Origin: Camellia lanceoleosa
Lineage: Eukaryota; Streptophyta; Magnoliopsida; Ericales; Theaceae
Direction of reading: 5' to 3'
Assembly (NCBI GenBank): GCA_025200525.1
Contig: CM045767.1
Span: forward strand, 122,872,346 to 122,936,345
Length of the DNA stretch: 64,000 nucleotides
How positions within the stretch are numbered: the first letter of the stretch is position 1; each line of letters begins with the position of its first letter. Positions 1 to 11,668 of the stretch are shown here, one piece after another. The notes beneath the pieces were generated by a model that made no database searches, was not told the DNA's origin, and saw nothing but the letters and a program-made list of their open reading frames with translations. Made by a program: the position numbers and the translations under genes.

Positions 1-117
1 AGATATATAAGATAAATTATAAATTGTATTTGTTTATATATTAGAGTAATATTTTTAGTTGATTGGAAAATTTATAAATCTCAAAATGTATAATACGTTA
101 TTTTATTATTTTTGTAA

Positions 118-516
118 GGGTTTGACTTTGGTCCAGTTTAAGATTGGATTTGGTTGTGTTGTTGGGCCTGTGAGGGTTTATCACGGGTTTCGTTTTGATA
201 ATCCGATCCGTTTAATGTGTAGAACTCGTCGAGTACTATATATCTATAAAAAATCACGTTGATCGGATATCGATAGTTATGTGATCAAATCAGTTTTGTA
301 TAAAAAAATAGATGGTGAACAAATTAACAGTTGACAAAAAAACTATTTTGATCACATAGCTATCAGTATCCGATCAACGTGATTTTTTATAAGCATATAG
401 TACTCAACGAGTTCTATACATTGAAGGTTCGGATTACAAAACGGCACTCGTGGTGAGCCCCCACGGGCCCAACAGTACAGTCAAGTCCGATTTTTGACTG
501 GACCAAAGCCAAACCC
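118..516. mobile_element. Foldback MITE, Mutator-like (9-bp TSD)
   Basis: Two ~180-bp arms are inverted copies of each other around a short AT-rich loop (about 300-345). The ends read GGGTTTGACTTTGGTCCAG on the left and the near-perfect inverse on the right. The element is flanked by the 9-bp direct repeat TTTTTGTAA (109-117 and 517-525). Nine-base duplications with long inverted repeats are typical of MULE-derived MITEs. It has no coding capacity. The arms share blocks with the foldback at 885-1250. Confidence 0.8.
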
Positions 517-525
517 TTTTTGTAA

Positions 526-884
526 AGTGGGGATAAATTAATAATTTCATAGGATTAGATCGGGAATCCTCAGAGCATCTCTAACAATCTGTTTTTTTAT
601 TTTTTGGGTCCAATTTTAACTAAAAAGTGTATTTCCTATTTAAAAAAATTACTTTTTCAATTATCATTTTTAGCGGTTGTTTGGGATGTCTTAAATAAGT
701 GCACTTTTTGTTTTTTTGGACTAAAAAGTTAAGGAAAAAAATATGGATGTTTGGGTTAACTTTTTGATTTTTTATGAAAAAAATGTATATTAAAAAATTG
801 TATAAAGAAGTGTGTAGGAGAAGATTAGAAATGAAAAGTCAACAGCCGTACAATCTGAGGGTTGAATTGATGGTAAGAAATTAT
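526..884. other. AT-rich intergenic sequence, no gene seen
   Basis: Low-complexity AT-rich DNA with poly(T) runs. It contains the phrase AGAGCATCTCTAAC near 573, common at the ends of plant DNA-transposon derivatives; an inverted partner lies near 1700. No reading frame looks genuine. Confidence 0.5.
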
Positions 885-1250
885 TGGCTAATTTTCGGGC
901 AATGTACTGAACGGTTTTATTCTGCCCATGGGGGCCATCACGGGTCTCATTTTGATAATCTGAATCGTCAATGCGTAGAACTCGTCGAGTACTATATGCC
1001 TATAAAAAATCACGTTAATTGGATATCGATAGCTGTCTGATCAGATGTGTTTTTTTTCAATCATTAATTATAATAACACCATCCATTTTTTTTTATATAT
1101 AAAACTGATTTGATCATATAGTTATCGATATCCGATCAATGGGATTTTTTATAGACATATAGGACTCGACGAGTTCTACACATTGAATGGTTTAGATTAT
1201 CAAAATAGGACCCGTGATGGACCCCCATGGACCGAACAACAGTGTGCGAA
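885..1250. mobile_element. Second foldback MITE of the 118-516 family
   Basis: The left arm (about 885-1050) and right arm (about 1095-1250) are inverted copies. They carry the same blocks as the element at 118-516, including AACTCGTCGAGTACTATATG, a TATAAAAAATCACG segment and a GATATCGATAG segment. The ends are less well preserved and I cannot fix a target duplication. The open frame across 774-1040 is a by-product of the arm sequence, not a gene. Confidence 0.7.
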
Positions 1251-2302
1251 AATTGCACCAAACTGTGCAATTTTTCCTTTCAAATGCAGCACAGAGCTTC
1301 ATGGGTCAAGTGATGAGTTGTACGGCTGTGTGAATTGATATGTGAAAAATTAATTTTTTAATATTTTTTTGGTGAATAATGATAACTATTTAACTTTTTG
1401 AGTAATTTTTTTAGCTTTTTGACTTTTTTGAGAGTTGCCAAACTTGGCCTTAATAATACTCTCTACTTTGCCCCTATATATTTTAAATATTTTTAAAAAT
1501 ATATATATTTTTAATCTTTTTTTTATTAAAAATATTTTTCCAAACTTTCTTCTCCCTTCTCTACCATCTGAGACAAGGGACAAGAGGAAAAAATGTTTTT
1601 TAAATTATAGGTAAAGGAGTTGAGTATGGCGATTATTGAAGAGAATTATTTTGTATTTCACTCTTTAAAGTTGGGCAAAAGTGGGGATAAGAGACTATTT
1701 AGATGCTCTAACCCTCCAATGGGATTGGTAGTCCTGCTATTGGGGATTAATAGTTCAGCCTAACAATGTTGTTGCCAATTAACCAGCCAAACATGGCATA
1801 TGTAAGGCTTATCTCATTAATAATTCAACAACAATGATAGATAATTCTAATTTTGGAGCTTTAAAGAGAGTACTAGTAACATGGTAAGAGAAAAAAAAAA
1901 CAAAAACATAAGTACACATCACATTATATGTAGGTCCCACTCCTTGCCACATCTCTAAAACTCTCTTTAAAACTCCAAAATTAGAGTTTTTAATCTTTAT
2001 TCATAATTCAATCTCCCAGTCGGTCAGCCAAACAAACTGGGCATATTGTAACTTGACCAAAAATGAGGAGTTGACTTCTACAATTGAAAAATAAGGAACA
2101 AGTGATATTTGATGTAAGTTATGCAAAGTGTAATTACATTCTGTTTAAGTGTTTATTTATTGCTTATAATTTTCAAAAAAAAAAAAAATTTGAAATTGTT
2201 AATTTTGTTATGTTGTTATTTATTTGCGTGAGTTGGAACTTTGAGGTTTTCCTGAATTCTAAAAGATTTTGTGTGCAAGTAATTAATGGTTTTACTTTCT
2301 TT
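1251..2302. other. AT-rich intergenic sequence with a short foldback
   Basis: No gene is supported. A small inverted repeat lies at about 1850-1990: TTCTAATTTTGGAGCTTTAA on the left and an inverse copy near 1963-1988, around a ~95-bp loop. This looks like an old MITE. The rest is poly(A)/poly(T)-rich. Confidence 0.5.
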
Positions 2303-2307
2303 CTTTG

Positions 2308-3469
2308 TGTATGAGAGGGTTCAAGAAAGTAGTTAGAAAATTCGAAAATCCTTGAAGAACAACTTCAAATTCTCTAGAAGATGATGAGAGGCGTAGATTC
2401 TTCAATAGTCTCAACTCAAGAACACAAGAGTAAAGGAGATGATGGAGATAAGAGATTGGGTGAAGAAGAAGGCAAAGTGGCTAGAGAGAGAATAATGGCA
2501 AGGCTCTCCCATGGATCTCCCACTTTCACTCTCAAGGTTGATAATGGAGAAGGGAAATTAGTTCTTTCCCAAGAGTTAAATCTCCAAAATTCATCCATTG
2601 TAAAGCTATGGGTGGGTGCTATTTATAGGCACCTCATGATGTAGGATGGAGCCCATGTGCAAGGCACATGGGGAATATTCTCTCTAACCACCTTGTCCGA
2701 GGAGGTGACCTCTCCGAGGATGAGAAAAACCCCGAAGAGGAGATCAACCCCTCGGTGAACCCTTCTTCTTAGCCACACCTAACCAATGATCCCCAATCAT
2801 CCCAAAGGGTTAGGGGTAGTCCCAGAGGACGTCCTGCCGCAAAAGGGTCAGGGGTAGTTCAAGAGAACGCCCTGCCGCAAATATTGCCGAGTCTCAGGGA
2901 CCCCCTAGATTGTGCCACCTCAACCCGAGTATAGGCTAGTTTAACCGAAGAGTGAATTTATCTCCACTCACCGTCCTCGGGATCGGGTCATTTGTTCGAA
3001 CTCCATTACGCCCATGGTTCTGGTGCGTAGATCCCGGAAAGCTCCGAGCCCACAAGTGTTCTGGGACTCATTAACGGAGCGACTTCTAGATTGCGTCTGA
3101 ATTCGTTCGAAGCCAAGTGCTTCGGACCTCTAGGTTCGTGGATCCGAACCCTTTCGAGTTCGAGTGTCTCGGATCTCTAGGCTTGCTTAATACGCTTTCG
3201 AGTCCGGGCCCGAGTAAGTCTCTAAGTTCGTGGATCCGAACCCTTTCGAGTCCGAGTGCCTCGGATCTCTAGGCTTGCTTAATACCCTTTCGAGTCCGGG
3301 CCCGAGTAAGTCTCTAGGTTCGTGGATCCGAACCCTTTAGAGCTATTCAGCCCGTTTGACGGCGATAAATTCGGGCTCACCAATCTTGGACTTGTGATAA
3401 ATTCGGGCCCACTAATCTTAGGCTATTGGGCCTAAATAATTTAGTGGGCTCAAATTAACCCCTCTTACA
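2308..3469 (+). mobile_element. Solo LTR, 1,162 bp, TSD CTTTG
   Basis: The segment starts TGTATGAGAGGG and ends CCCCTCTTACA, so it has TG...CA ends with a short imperfect inverted repeat. It is flanked by CTTTG at 2303-2307 and 3470-3474, a perfect 5-bp target duplication. A TATA-like CTATTTATAGG lies near 2616, giving plus orientation. It is GC-richer than its surroundings. No internal region, primer site or coding sequence adjoins either end, so it is a solo LTR left by recombination. The retrotransposon family is not identified. The frame at 2381-2644 lies wholly in the LTR and is not a gene. Confidence 0.85.
3128..3346 (+). repeat. 92-bp tandem repeat inside the solo LTR
   Basis: The block beginning TTCGTGGATCCGAACCCTTT recurs at 3135, 3227 and 3319, spaced exactly 92 bp, giving about 2.3 copies. 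The copies differ by a few substitutions. It lies in the 3' part of the solo LTR. Confidence 0.85.
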
Positions 3470-3474
3470 CTTTG

Positions 3475-3985
3475 TTTTTGGGCTTAATAATTAATGGTTT
3501 TACTTACCTTGATTGGTAATCATGTATCTAAAGGCTTTTTAACGTTTCCTGTACTGAATTTTGAATTTTGGTATTGGCTTATTTGATATTACAGAGGTTC
3601 ATTTACTTGCTAAATTGCGTCAAATTTTCATCAATTACAGATGGTACGATGCCGGTATCACACAAGTTCTCTTTCTGCTCAAGAAAAGATACCAGAAACT
3701 TAGTGACCATTTCAGCAAGTCCTCTCTATTTATCCGTATATGAGCTTCATTTCAAAGGGGCAAATAGTTTTGCTCTACCTTGTTTTCATTGTCACTCACT
3801 TATACTTTCATTTCTATTGGTCAATTATCTTGATAACAATAATTTTCTCACTAAATTTATTTGCATATGAATTGTGAAATCAAAATCAATTACATTGGCA
3901 TAAGGCTTTTTATTCACTTTTTTATTTTAAAACACAAATAATTCTCTAATTTTGCATTTGGGTCTCATATTTGAGGGGAAAAAGA

Positions 3986-4064
<79 letters not shown>

Positions 4065-5235
4065 GAAAATGAAGTAAAAGAAGCTACTTTTTATTTTTAT
4101 TTATGTATTTTTATTTTTGTAAATGTGGTTGGGTGAGGAAAATAGAAATAAGATTAATAGATATTAGTCAAAAATTCAATTTTCATTTAGTCAGAGTATA
4201 TATATTTATGTAATTTCATTTCCCTTATATTTTTCATTGCCTTAGACAAATTGAAGATCCAAGCATTTAAAATTGTGAATTGATTGTATTCACATATGTG
4301 TTTTAAATTACTCAAAATTATGTGAGAACAAAAACTAGGAAGGCTTTCTTCTATGAAGTTTCCGGCTCTTTTAATAGACATCTCAAGAACTAATGGCTAG
4401 TATTGATGTCCGCTCTCTCTCTCTCCTCTATCTTTTTTTCTTTCACCTTTTTAGTTTGAGCTAGTAATTATTTGTGCATAGTATAAAATTAGCCAAGCAG
4501 TAGGTATGAAGGGAACTATGAAGCATATATGAGTACTTCAAAAATATTATCATTTGAGTATCGAGTACTTATCCAGTATGTATACACATATTGGGTATGC
4601 GAAATATGTGTCCGGTATATATGCAAGATACCTTAGGCGTGGCATGGGTATGACGCAAGTACGACTTGGGTACATTTGTCGGTACTTTGGGGCATACATA
4701 TAATTTTAATTTAAAAAAAAGGGATAGTAAAATAATTATATAGTGTATTTTCTAAACTTCAAAAATATAGGATATTTTTACAATTATCAAAATATAAAAA
4801 ATACTTTGAATTCTTTTTTTGACCATTACAAAAATACTTTAATTATTTTTTACATTTGATTTTTAATTGTTATATGTTATGTACTAGCCCAAATTATAAT
4901 TATATATATATATTAAGAACATATTGAACAGTACTCGTATCTTACTTTTTTTAATTTTGGTTTTACCATATTGGCACCCATGCTTCCTAGGAAGGGAAGT
5001 TCAGAGAGAATGCATGTGTCTGCTCGAGAGAGTGGCTTTAGTATACAAGGGACCTTTATACAATCTTACATTTGTCTAATTTAGTGGCCATTTAAACAAA
5101 TATGTAATTGTAGCTAGGTTCTCAAACATTACCCATATCAGATATTGTAATTTTCCTTTCGTCAAATATTCATTGGAATTTTCCCTACAGGATATAGCCA
5201 TTGATACTTATCAATCTATAAAAGGGATAATTGGA
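3475..5235. other. Intergenic or old intron sequence with NLP-locus similarity
   Basis: No intact gene is visible. About 3650-3860 resembles 15600-15830, and 5030-5130 resembles 16110-16215, both inside the NLP region to the right. Shared phrases include CACTCACTTATACTTTCATT and GTTCTCAAACATTA. This suggests a decayed partial duplicate of NLP intron/exon sequence, separated from the main copy by the Gypsy insertion. The middle part is AT-rich and includes a trinucleotide array. Confidence 0.45.
3986..4061. repeat. (AAT)n microsatellite
   Basis: About 25 uninterrupted AAT/TAA units. Confidence 0.95.
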
Positions 5236-5362
5236 ATTTTGGGACACCCATTGGTTAAGGTAAAATCCCCTTAATGCATTGATTGTTAAATTCCTCAACA
5301 TAAACTTAATAATTAACAGTAAAGACAGATTTTACCTTAACCAATGGGTGTCCCAAAATCAC
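5236..5362. mobile_element. Short MITE with ~31-bp terminal inverted repeats
   Basis: TTTTGGGACACCCATTGGTT and the following bases to about 5268 are matched, in inverse, by 5330-5362. The loop is ~60 bp. There are no coding sequences. A clear target duplication is not visible. Confidence 0.75.
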
Positions 5363-5488
5363 CAACGTGTTGCATCCAATCCCTATTGTAGCCTCACTTG
5401 AACCTCTCTTCTTCTTTTTTTTTTTTTTTTCTTTTTTCTTTTACCTTCTCAAACCCAAGCCACCTATGGAGTAATTCCCAACCTTTGT

Positions 5489-8070
5489 TGACACGACCCC
5501 AACCCGCCCCTAGTAGGATGGTGCCGAGATGGCCAGTAACCCATGGTTACCAAAGGCCAACTTATCAAAATCCACACACAACAAAGTACATATAGGGGGC
5601 TTACATAATGCGGAAGCAATAAATCAAAATACAGGTGGTCCATAAGAGCTGTGCGTAAATCAAATGAGCAAACATGTACAATATAATCTTACAACCAGTC
5701 CATGAATAACGAAATACAGTTCTCATCTTGATCAAAAGGCTTCTAAGCCGACATGTACAAATATAAAGAATACAAGCCAAGAAGCATGATTTTCAAGATT
5801 TGCCGACGAAAATACAAAATGCCGACGTAAACACATAGTGCCGAGGTAGAAACAGCATGGTCGACAAGAATGCAAAACAAGCCGATGAAAACCAAATATC
5901 CAAAACAAGCTGGAAAACACATCTAGGCGTCGCCGCCGTCCTGCTCATCACCTACATATATATATAGAGAGTGAGTATGGAAACTTCGATGAATGATACT
6001 AGTAATAAAGGTTTTGCATGAATATAGCCGAAGTCTGTACAAAACAAGCATTTCAGAATCATACAAATATTAGCCGAGGTCCTTCAAGCAAAACACAATA
6101 ACTCTCTACCAAGACAAAGGATGAACCGTATTCATCTTTCAAACCTTACAAGTTTCAAGGGATGCTCATGACATCGGCAAACAAGGACAAGAGCTTTCCA
6201 AACAATCAGTACGTGTAGTAACCCATTAGTGGCAAAACCAAGATTTATACGATCCGTAATCGTTTTAGACAAAATGATGCTGCGAAAGTTTAGAGTCCTC
6301 CAGCTAAGGGACTTTTACACTTAGTGCTGCGAAAGTTTATAGTCCTCCAGCCAAGGACCTTGTGTTACTTAGGCCCGTAGCCCCTTTTAACACAATAGCT
6401 TTTACAAGAAAGGACCGTATCCTTTTTACGCAAGAGACTGGTGTCACTTAGGCCCGTAGCCCTTTTTGACAAATGATGCTGCGAAAGTTTAGAGTCCTCC
6501 AGCTAAGGGACTTGTGTTCAAGAAAGGACCGTATCCTTTTAATCCATAATGCTGCGAAAGTTTAGAGTCCTCCAGCCAAGGGACTTTTACACTTAGTGCT
6601 GCGAAAGTTTATAGTCCTCCAGCCAAGGGACTTCTCAAGATAATCATCAAGACAAAGCTCACATTTGATACATCGAGTTAGGCTAATTGTTCATGCTTAA
6701 CAAATACTTTCATCAAAACAAAGCAAGACAAGATTTATCAAAGCAGTTCAACATAGCTTTATTAAAAGCACCACTCACCTCGGTCTTCAGATGTAGGCTC
6801 AAAGCAAGATCAAGGTCCTGACAAATCACATGACAGATCACATTCTCAAAACAAGCTTCACATGTGCACAATGATCTCGGCACTCTCACCGAATCCAAAT
6901 CAATAACAAAGCAAAACATACTAAGGGTCAAAACGTTATTTCCCATTTTGGGAAAACACACTGCGAATCCAGTCATGCCGAGGTCCCACACCTCCTCGCC
7001 GAGGTGTGAACCCGACGGCCACAATCAAAACAAGGTCAGGAATCTTGGGTTTCCTTTCAAAGAACAAGAAGAACAAGATCATCAAGAACATCAAGATCAT
7101 GCATGCTGAAATCTTATCTTATTTATACGAAATCTGAGGTTTTCATGCTAAGAGTTCAAAAATCATGGACCTGGGTACCCAACCAAGGAGAACATGCAAA
7201 AACAAACACAATAACATGGTTCTAGCCATAAACTTCTAGATCAAAGTACAATTTTCATCAAGAACACATGAATACTAACTTTCTCTTTCAAAAACCAACT
7301 CCAAACCCATGCATGGCATACAAAACAAACCCAATCGTGCAATGCAGCTCGGTAATAAACAAGAATAACCGAAGCAGATCAAGATTCTCACCTCAGATCA
7401 CGAATCTAACGGTTCGATCTACCAAGACCAAGCTCGAAAGTCACCAATCTCTCTCTAAAACTCTTCATCCACCCTTGAGAGCTTCTCTCTCTAAAAACAA
7501 AACTTTGAGACAAAAATGATTTGTTTCTAAGTCTATCGGCTGTCTTAAACCACAGCTCGGACACGTGGCACTACCAGGTTGGTTCTCCTAAAAAAGGTGA
7601 CTGATTGATTAGACAAGTCTCTGACAAAGCGTACACAACAAGCTCGGTGGCAAAAAACATCGGCTAGCAAGGACATCGGCTAGAATCACAACTCTCGGCA
7701 ACAGGTTAACAAGGACATCGGCTAGGGAGGACGGCACTTGACTAAGCTGTGCCACACCTTGGCCTGGGTGTACCACATCTCGGCCTAGGCCATACCTGCC
7801 CAAGGACAAAGATCACAAAGCACAAAACATCTCGGCAAGCGTGCCGGGGTGTAGATGGAGGTCGGCTAAGGTTCCAAAACGGTTCTGAGTGCAAAGGTTC
7901 AAGGCGAACTAGGCTAAGCTGACCTCGGCTACAAACCAAGCAAGGTATGAGTTCAAGCAAGTAACAATTAACAAGCAAAGCAAAGCAAAATAACAAGATT
8001 ACAACTCGGCAAGGCAAGATCATACAAAAATGCATGCAAGCAAGACTAAATCAAAGTGAGGGTTGTTACA
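5489..8070 (-). repeat. 3' LTR of the Tekay-type element
   Basis: It begins TGACACGACCCC and ends GGGTTGTTACA on the plus strand, with a direct copy at 12734-15309. In the minus direction a TATAAATA box lies near 7120-7128. Inside are repeated blocks with TGCTGCGAAAGTTTAGAGTC between about 6280 and 6640. Confidence 0.93.
6278..6640. repeat. Irregular internal repeat of the LTR
   Basis: A ~27-bp motif (TGCTGCGAAAGTTTAGAGTC followed by CTCCAG) recurs about five times at uneven spacing, mixed with repeated AAGGACCGTATCCTTTT and TTAGGCCCGTAGCCC phrases. The same array is in the other LTR at about 13520-13870, with small indels. Confidence 0.8.
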
Positions 8071-8086
8071 GCCTACCCCCCTTAAA
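8071..8086 (-). promoter_or_regulatory. Polypurine tract of the Tekay-type element
   Basis: In element orientation a purine run (TTTAAGGGGGGTAGGC) directly precedes the 3' LTR. It is the expected plus-strand primer of reverse transcription. Confidence 0.75.
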
Positions 8087-8450
8087 GAAGTTTGGTCCCC
8101 AAACTTAAGGTACCTTGTTCCAAGAATAATTCTGGATGTCGAATTCTCATTTCTTCTTCCATTTCCCATGTGGCCTCCTTGCCATAGTGCTCTTTCCATT
8201 CCACCTTTACCATTGGTATTGACTTGTTCCTCAACTGCCTAACTTGTCTGTCAACAATAGACGTTGGTCTCTCTTCATAATCTAAATTCTTGTTGACTTC
8301 AATTCCAGAGAAATCAATCACATGCAGTGGATCTCGAATATACTTCCTTAACATTGAAATGTGAAATACATTATGGACTTGGCTCAATCGCGGCGAGCAA
8401 GTCTCAGAGGGCAACGGTGTTAACCTTGTCAAGAATTTCAAATGGCCCAA
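8082..8450 (-). pseudogene. Integrase C-terminus and chromodomain, out of frame with pol
   Basis: The frame overlaps the end of the pol frame (8404) and continues it after a frameshift near 8410-8450. It starts with the repeated GPF-type region and runs through VHNVFHISMLRKY, usual near the integrase C-terminus. It then has a chromodomain-like stretch of about 50 residues including VEWKEHYGKEATWEMEEEM. Chromodomains on Gypsy integrases are thought to guide insertion to chromatin marks. The frame shift means the domain is not made as one protein with integrase from this copy. Confidence 0.8.
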
Positions 8451-10884
8451 TATAACGGGGCGCTAACTTACCTTTCTTTCCAAATCTGGAAACTCCTTTC
8501 ATTGGTGAAACTTTCAGGAATACATGGTCCCCAACTTCGAATTCTAGCTCCTTCCTTCTCTGGTCGGCATAGCTCTTTTGTCGGCTCTGGGCAGTCTTAA
8601 GCCTCTGTTGGATAAGTTTAACCTTCTCTGTTGTTACTTGAATCAGTTCGGGACCAAGCAGAGCTCTGTCTCCCACTTCGGTCCAGCATATCGGCGATCT
8701 GCATTTTCTTCCATACAAAGCCTCATACGGTGCCATGCCAATGCTAGCTTGATAACTGTTATTGTAAGCGAATTCTACTAACGGTAAGTGCACTCCCCAA
8801 TTTCCTTGGAAGTCCAGTACACAAAGTCTAAGCATATCTTCAAGTGCCTGAATTGTTCTCTCTGACTGCCCATCCGTCTGGGGATGAAAAGCTGTACTAA
8901 ATCTCAGCTCGGCTCCGAAAGCCCTCTGTAAACTCTGCCAAAATCTGGAAACAAACTTAGGATCTCTGTCTGACACAATTGACATCGGCACTCCATGAAG
9001 TCTAACAATCTCGTTCACATATAACAAGGCAAGTTGATTGGCGTTGAAGGTAGTCTTAACAAGTAAAAAGTGTGCTGACTTAGTTAATCTATCAACAACA
9101 ACCCAAATCGAATCCATACCTTTCTGTGTCTTCGGCAGTCCAACCACAAAATCCATGGAGATGTGTTCCCACTTCCACTCAGGGATCGGCAAAGGTTGTA
9201 AGAGTCCTGCTGGTCTTTGGTGTTCTGCTTTCACTTGTTGACAATGCAAACACTGAGACACGAATTCGGCTATTTCTCTTTTCATATTTGGCCACCAAAA
9301 GGTCTGTTTCACGTCTTGGTACATCTTAGTGTTCCCTGGATGAACAGCAAACTTAGAGTTGTGAGCTCCCAATAAAATCTTCCTTTTCAACTCTGGTACA
9401 TCGGCCACACACAATCTCCCTTCAAACTTGAGCACTTGGTTCTCAAAAGCATACCCTGACCTCGGCCTTGTAACCATCTCCTCGGCTATCTTTCTGAAGA
9501 ATTCATCCTCCATTTGTCTTGCCTTTACTTCTTCAACAATGGTTGGTTCTACTGAAATCATGGTCAAACATGCCAAATTCCCAATTGACTTTCTGCTCAA
9601 AGCGTCGGCTACGCTGTTAGCCTTCCCGGGGTGGTATTGAATTTGCATATCATAGTCTTTCAACAACTCAAGCCATCTCCTCTGCCTCAAATTCAATTCC
9701 TTCTGAGTGAATAGGTACTTCAAGCTCTTGTGATCTGTAAAAACCTGACTCGAAGCTCCATACAAGTAATGACGCCAAATTTTTAAAGCGAACACAACGG
9801 CTGCCAGTTCCAAATCATGGGTGGGATAGTTCTTCTCGTGTGGCTTCAATTGACGAGATGCATATGCTATAACCTTACCTTTTTGCATTAATACACAACC
9901 CAAGCCCTTATGCGATGCATCACTATAGACATGAAACTCTTCATTACCTGAGGGAAGTACAAGTAATGGTGCTGTGACTAGTCTCGTCTTCAGTTCCTGG
10001 AAAGCTGACTCCCGATCTTCAGTCCATTCATACGGTGCTCCTTTCTTAGTCAGTTGCGTCAATGGAATTGCAATCCTGGAGAAATCTTTCACAAACTTCC
10101 TATAATATCCTGCCAAACCCAGAAAACTTCGGACCTCGGACACATTGGTCGGCCTCGGCCAATTCACTACGGCTTCAACTTTGCTAGGATCAACCAAGAT
10201 ACCTTCTTCATTTATCACATGACCCAGAAATGAAATAGTAGAAAGCCAAAACTCACACTTATTAAACTTAGCATACAGTTTCCGATCTCTCAAAATCTGC
10301 AAAGCAAGTCTCAAATGATTCTCATGTTCAGCTTCACTCTTGGAATAAATTAGTATATCATCGATGAAGACGACCACAAATTCATCTAAGTGGCGCTTGA
10401 AGACTCTGTTCATTAAATCCATGAATGCAGCAGGGGCATTGGTCAGTCCAAAAGGCATTACTAAAAACTCGTAGTGGCCATACCTAGTCCGGAAGGCAGT
10501 CTTCTCAACATCCTCGGCTTTAACTTTAAGCTGGTGATAACCCGACCTAAGGTCAATCTTAGAAAAGACTCGAGCTCCTTGTAGCTGATCAAGCAAATCA
10601 TCGATCCTAGGTAATGGGTACTTATTCTTAACGGTGACCTTATTGAGTTCCCTATAATCGATACAAAGACGAAGCGTGCCATCCTTTTTCTTAACAAATA
10701 AAACGGGTGCTCCCCATGGTGAAGTGCTCGGCCTAATAAATCCCTTATCCAACAATTCACAAGCTAGTTTCAATTCTCTAAGTTCGGCTGGGGCCATTCT
10801 GTATGGTGTCTTGGAGATCGGCTGTGTTCCCGACATAACATCAACAGTAAACTCTATTTCTCTATCGACCAATTGGCCAGGCAA
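8404..10884 (-). CDS. pol: Pol polyprotein: RT, RNase H, integrase
   Basis: An open frame of 826 codons. Reverse transcriptase covers about residues 50-230, with the catalytic FIDD at 173-176 in [12 protein letters not shown]. RNase H follows, with YSDAS (Asp322) and TDHKSL. Integrase has the HHCC zinc site (His508, His515, Cys545, Cys548) and the catalytic triad Asp578, Asp639, Glu675 with D-35-E spacing. Near the end is a GPY/F-type motif ([10 protein letters not shown]). The protein copies element RNA into DNA and inserts it. The true reading frame continues upstream past the first Met (codons for [12 protein letters not shown] lie at about 10870-10905), so the listed start is only the first ATG. 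The frame is lost downstream before the chromodomain. All motifs are intact, unusual for so old a class of sequence. Confidence 0.95.
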   Translation of the reverse strand: MPGQLVDREIEFTVDVMSGTQPISKTPYRMAPAELRELKLACELLDKGFIRPSTSPWGAPVLFVKKKDGTLRLCIDYRELNKVTVKNKYPLPRIDDLLDQLQGARVFSKIDLRSGYHQLKVKAEDVEKTAFRTRYGHYEFLVMPFGLTNAPAAFMDLMNRVFKRHLDEFVVVFIDDILIYSKSEAEHENHLRLALQILRDRKLYAKFNKCEFWLSTISFLGHVINEEGILVDPSKVEAVVNWPRPTNVSEVRSFLGLAGYYRKFVKDFSRIAIPLTQLTKKGAPYEWTEDRESAFQELKTRLVTAPLLVLPSGNEEFHVYSDASHKGLGCVLMQKGKVIAYASRQLKPHEKNYPTHDLELAAVVFALKIWRHYLYGASSQVFTDHKSLKYLFTQKELNLRQRRWLELLKDYDMQIQYHPGKANSVADALSRKSIGNLACLTMISVEPTIVEEVKARQMEDEFFRKIAEEMVTRPRSGYAFENQVLKFEGRLCVADVPELKRKILLGAHNSKFAVHPGNTKMYQDVKQTFWWPNMKREIAEFVSQCLHCQQVKAEHQRPAGLLQPLPIPEWKWEHISMDFVVGLPKTQKGMDSIWVVVDRLTKSAHFLLVKTTFNANQLALLYVNEIVRLHGVPMSIVSDRDPKFVSRFWQSLQRAFGAELRFSTAFHPQTDGQSERTIQALEDMLRLCVLDFQGNWGVHLPLVEFAYNNSYQASIGMAPYEALYGRKCRSPICWTEVGDRALLGPELIQVTTEKVKLIQQRLKTAQSRQKSYADQRRKELEFEVGDHVFLKVSPMKGVSRFGKKGKLAPRYIGPFEILDKVNTVAL

Positions 10885-11020
10885 GTCGTCAGGAAAAACA
10901 TCGGCAAATTCATTAACAACTGGAACGTCGGCTACAATAGCATTCCCATTCGTTACTCAAGATACTACAGATAACCCTTACACCCTTTTTGAATCAACTT
11001 ACGTGCCTTCATGGATGAGA

Positions 11021-11668
11021 TTAAGTAAGGTGGGGCACTACTCCTTTCTCTTGATAAGTAACCTCGCCTAGATTTGGGGGTTTCAGTGTGACACTTTTCG
11101 AAACACAATTAATAGATGCGCAATTCGCCACTAACCAATCCATTCCCAGTATAACATCAAAATAGGCTATGCCTAAGGGCATTAAATCCACTAACAATTC
11201 AACATTCTCAATTATAATAAGATATGCTCTATAGATGGATGCGACAATCATAGATTTCCCAGATGGAGTAGACACAGATAATACATGTTCAAGGGGTTCT
11301 AATTTCCTATTAATCTTCTCGGCAAACTTAGCAGATACAAACGAATGCGTAGAACCCGAATCAATCAACACATAAGCATCTTGAGAGCAAATAGAGAGTG
11401 TACCTGATACCACTGCCTCAGCATTCTCAGTGTCTCCAGGTACTAGTGCAAACACTCTGCCCTGTCTCATCTGTCCTTTCGCAGCATTACTCTTTCGAAC
11501 GGACCCCGAGGTATTCTCGCCCTTCTTGTTGCTTTCAGCCTTCATCTTAGGACAATCTTTCACAAAATGACCCATTTCCCCACATTCATAGCAAGCTCCA
11601 GACGTCCGACGGCAAACCCCAAAATGTTGCTTCCCACAATCTGAACACGTCGGCCTAGTGTTACCCTC
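11021..11668 (-). pseudogene. Gag zinc knuckles and aspartic protease
   Basis: The frame opens after a stop (near 11670) that separates it from the rest of gag. First come two CCHC-type knuckles: one short (CSDCGKQHFGVC) and one canonical (CYECGEMGHFVKDC). The retropepsin follows, with the active-site segment VLIDSGSTHSFVS and the flap/alpha region through ILGMDWL. It would bind element RNA and cut the polyprotein. A frame break between about 10935 and 11021 separates protease from RT. It is called a pseudogene because of the breaks at both ends. Confidence 0.85.

Noticed and set aside
574..1710. Possible larger DNA element between AGAGCATCT at 573 and AGATGCTCT at 1701.
   Set aside because: The inverted match is only about 10 bp and no target duplication is visible.
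8578..9640. Plus-strand open frames of about 60-70 codons opposite the Tekay pol.
   Set aside because: They are antisense to a well-supported pol frame and have no recognisable domain.
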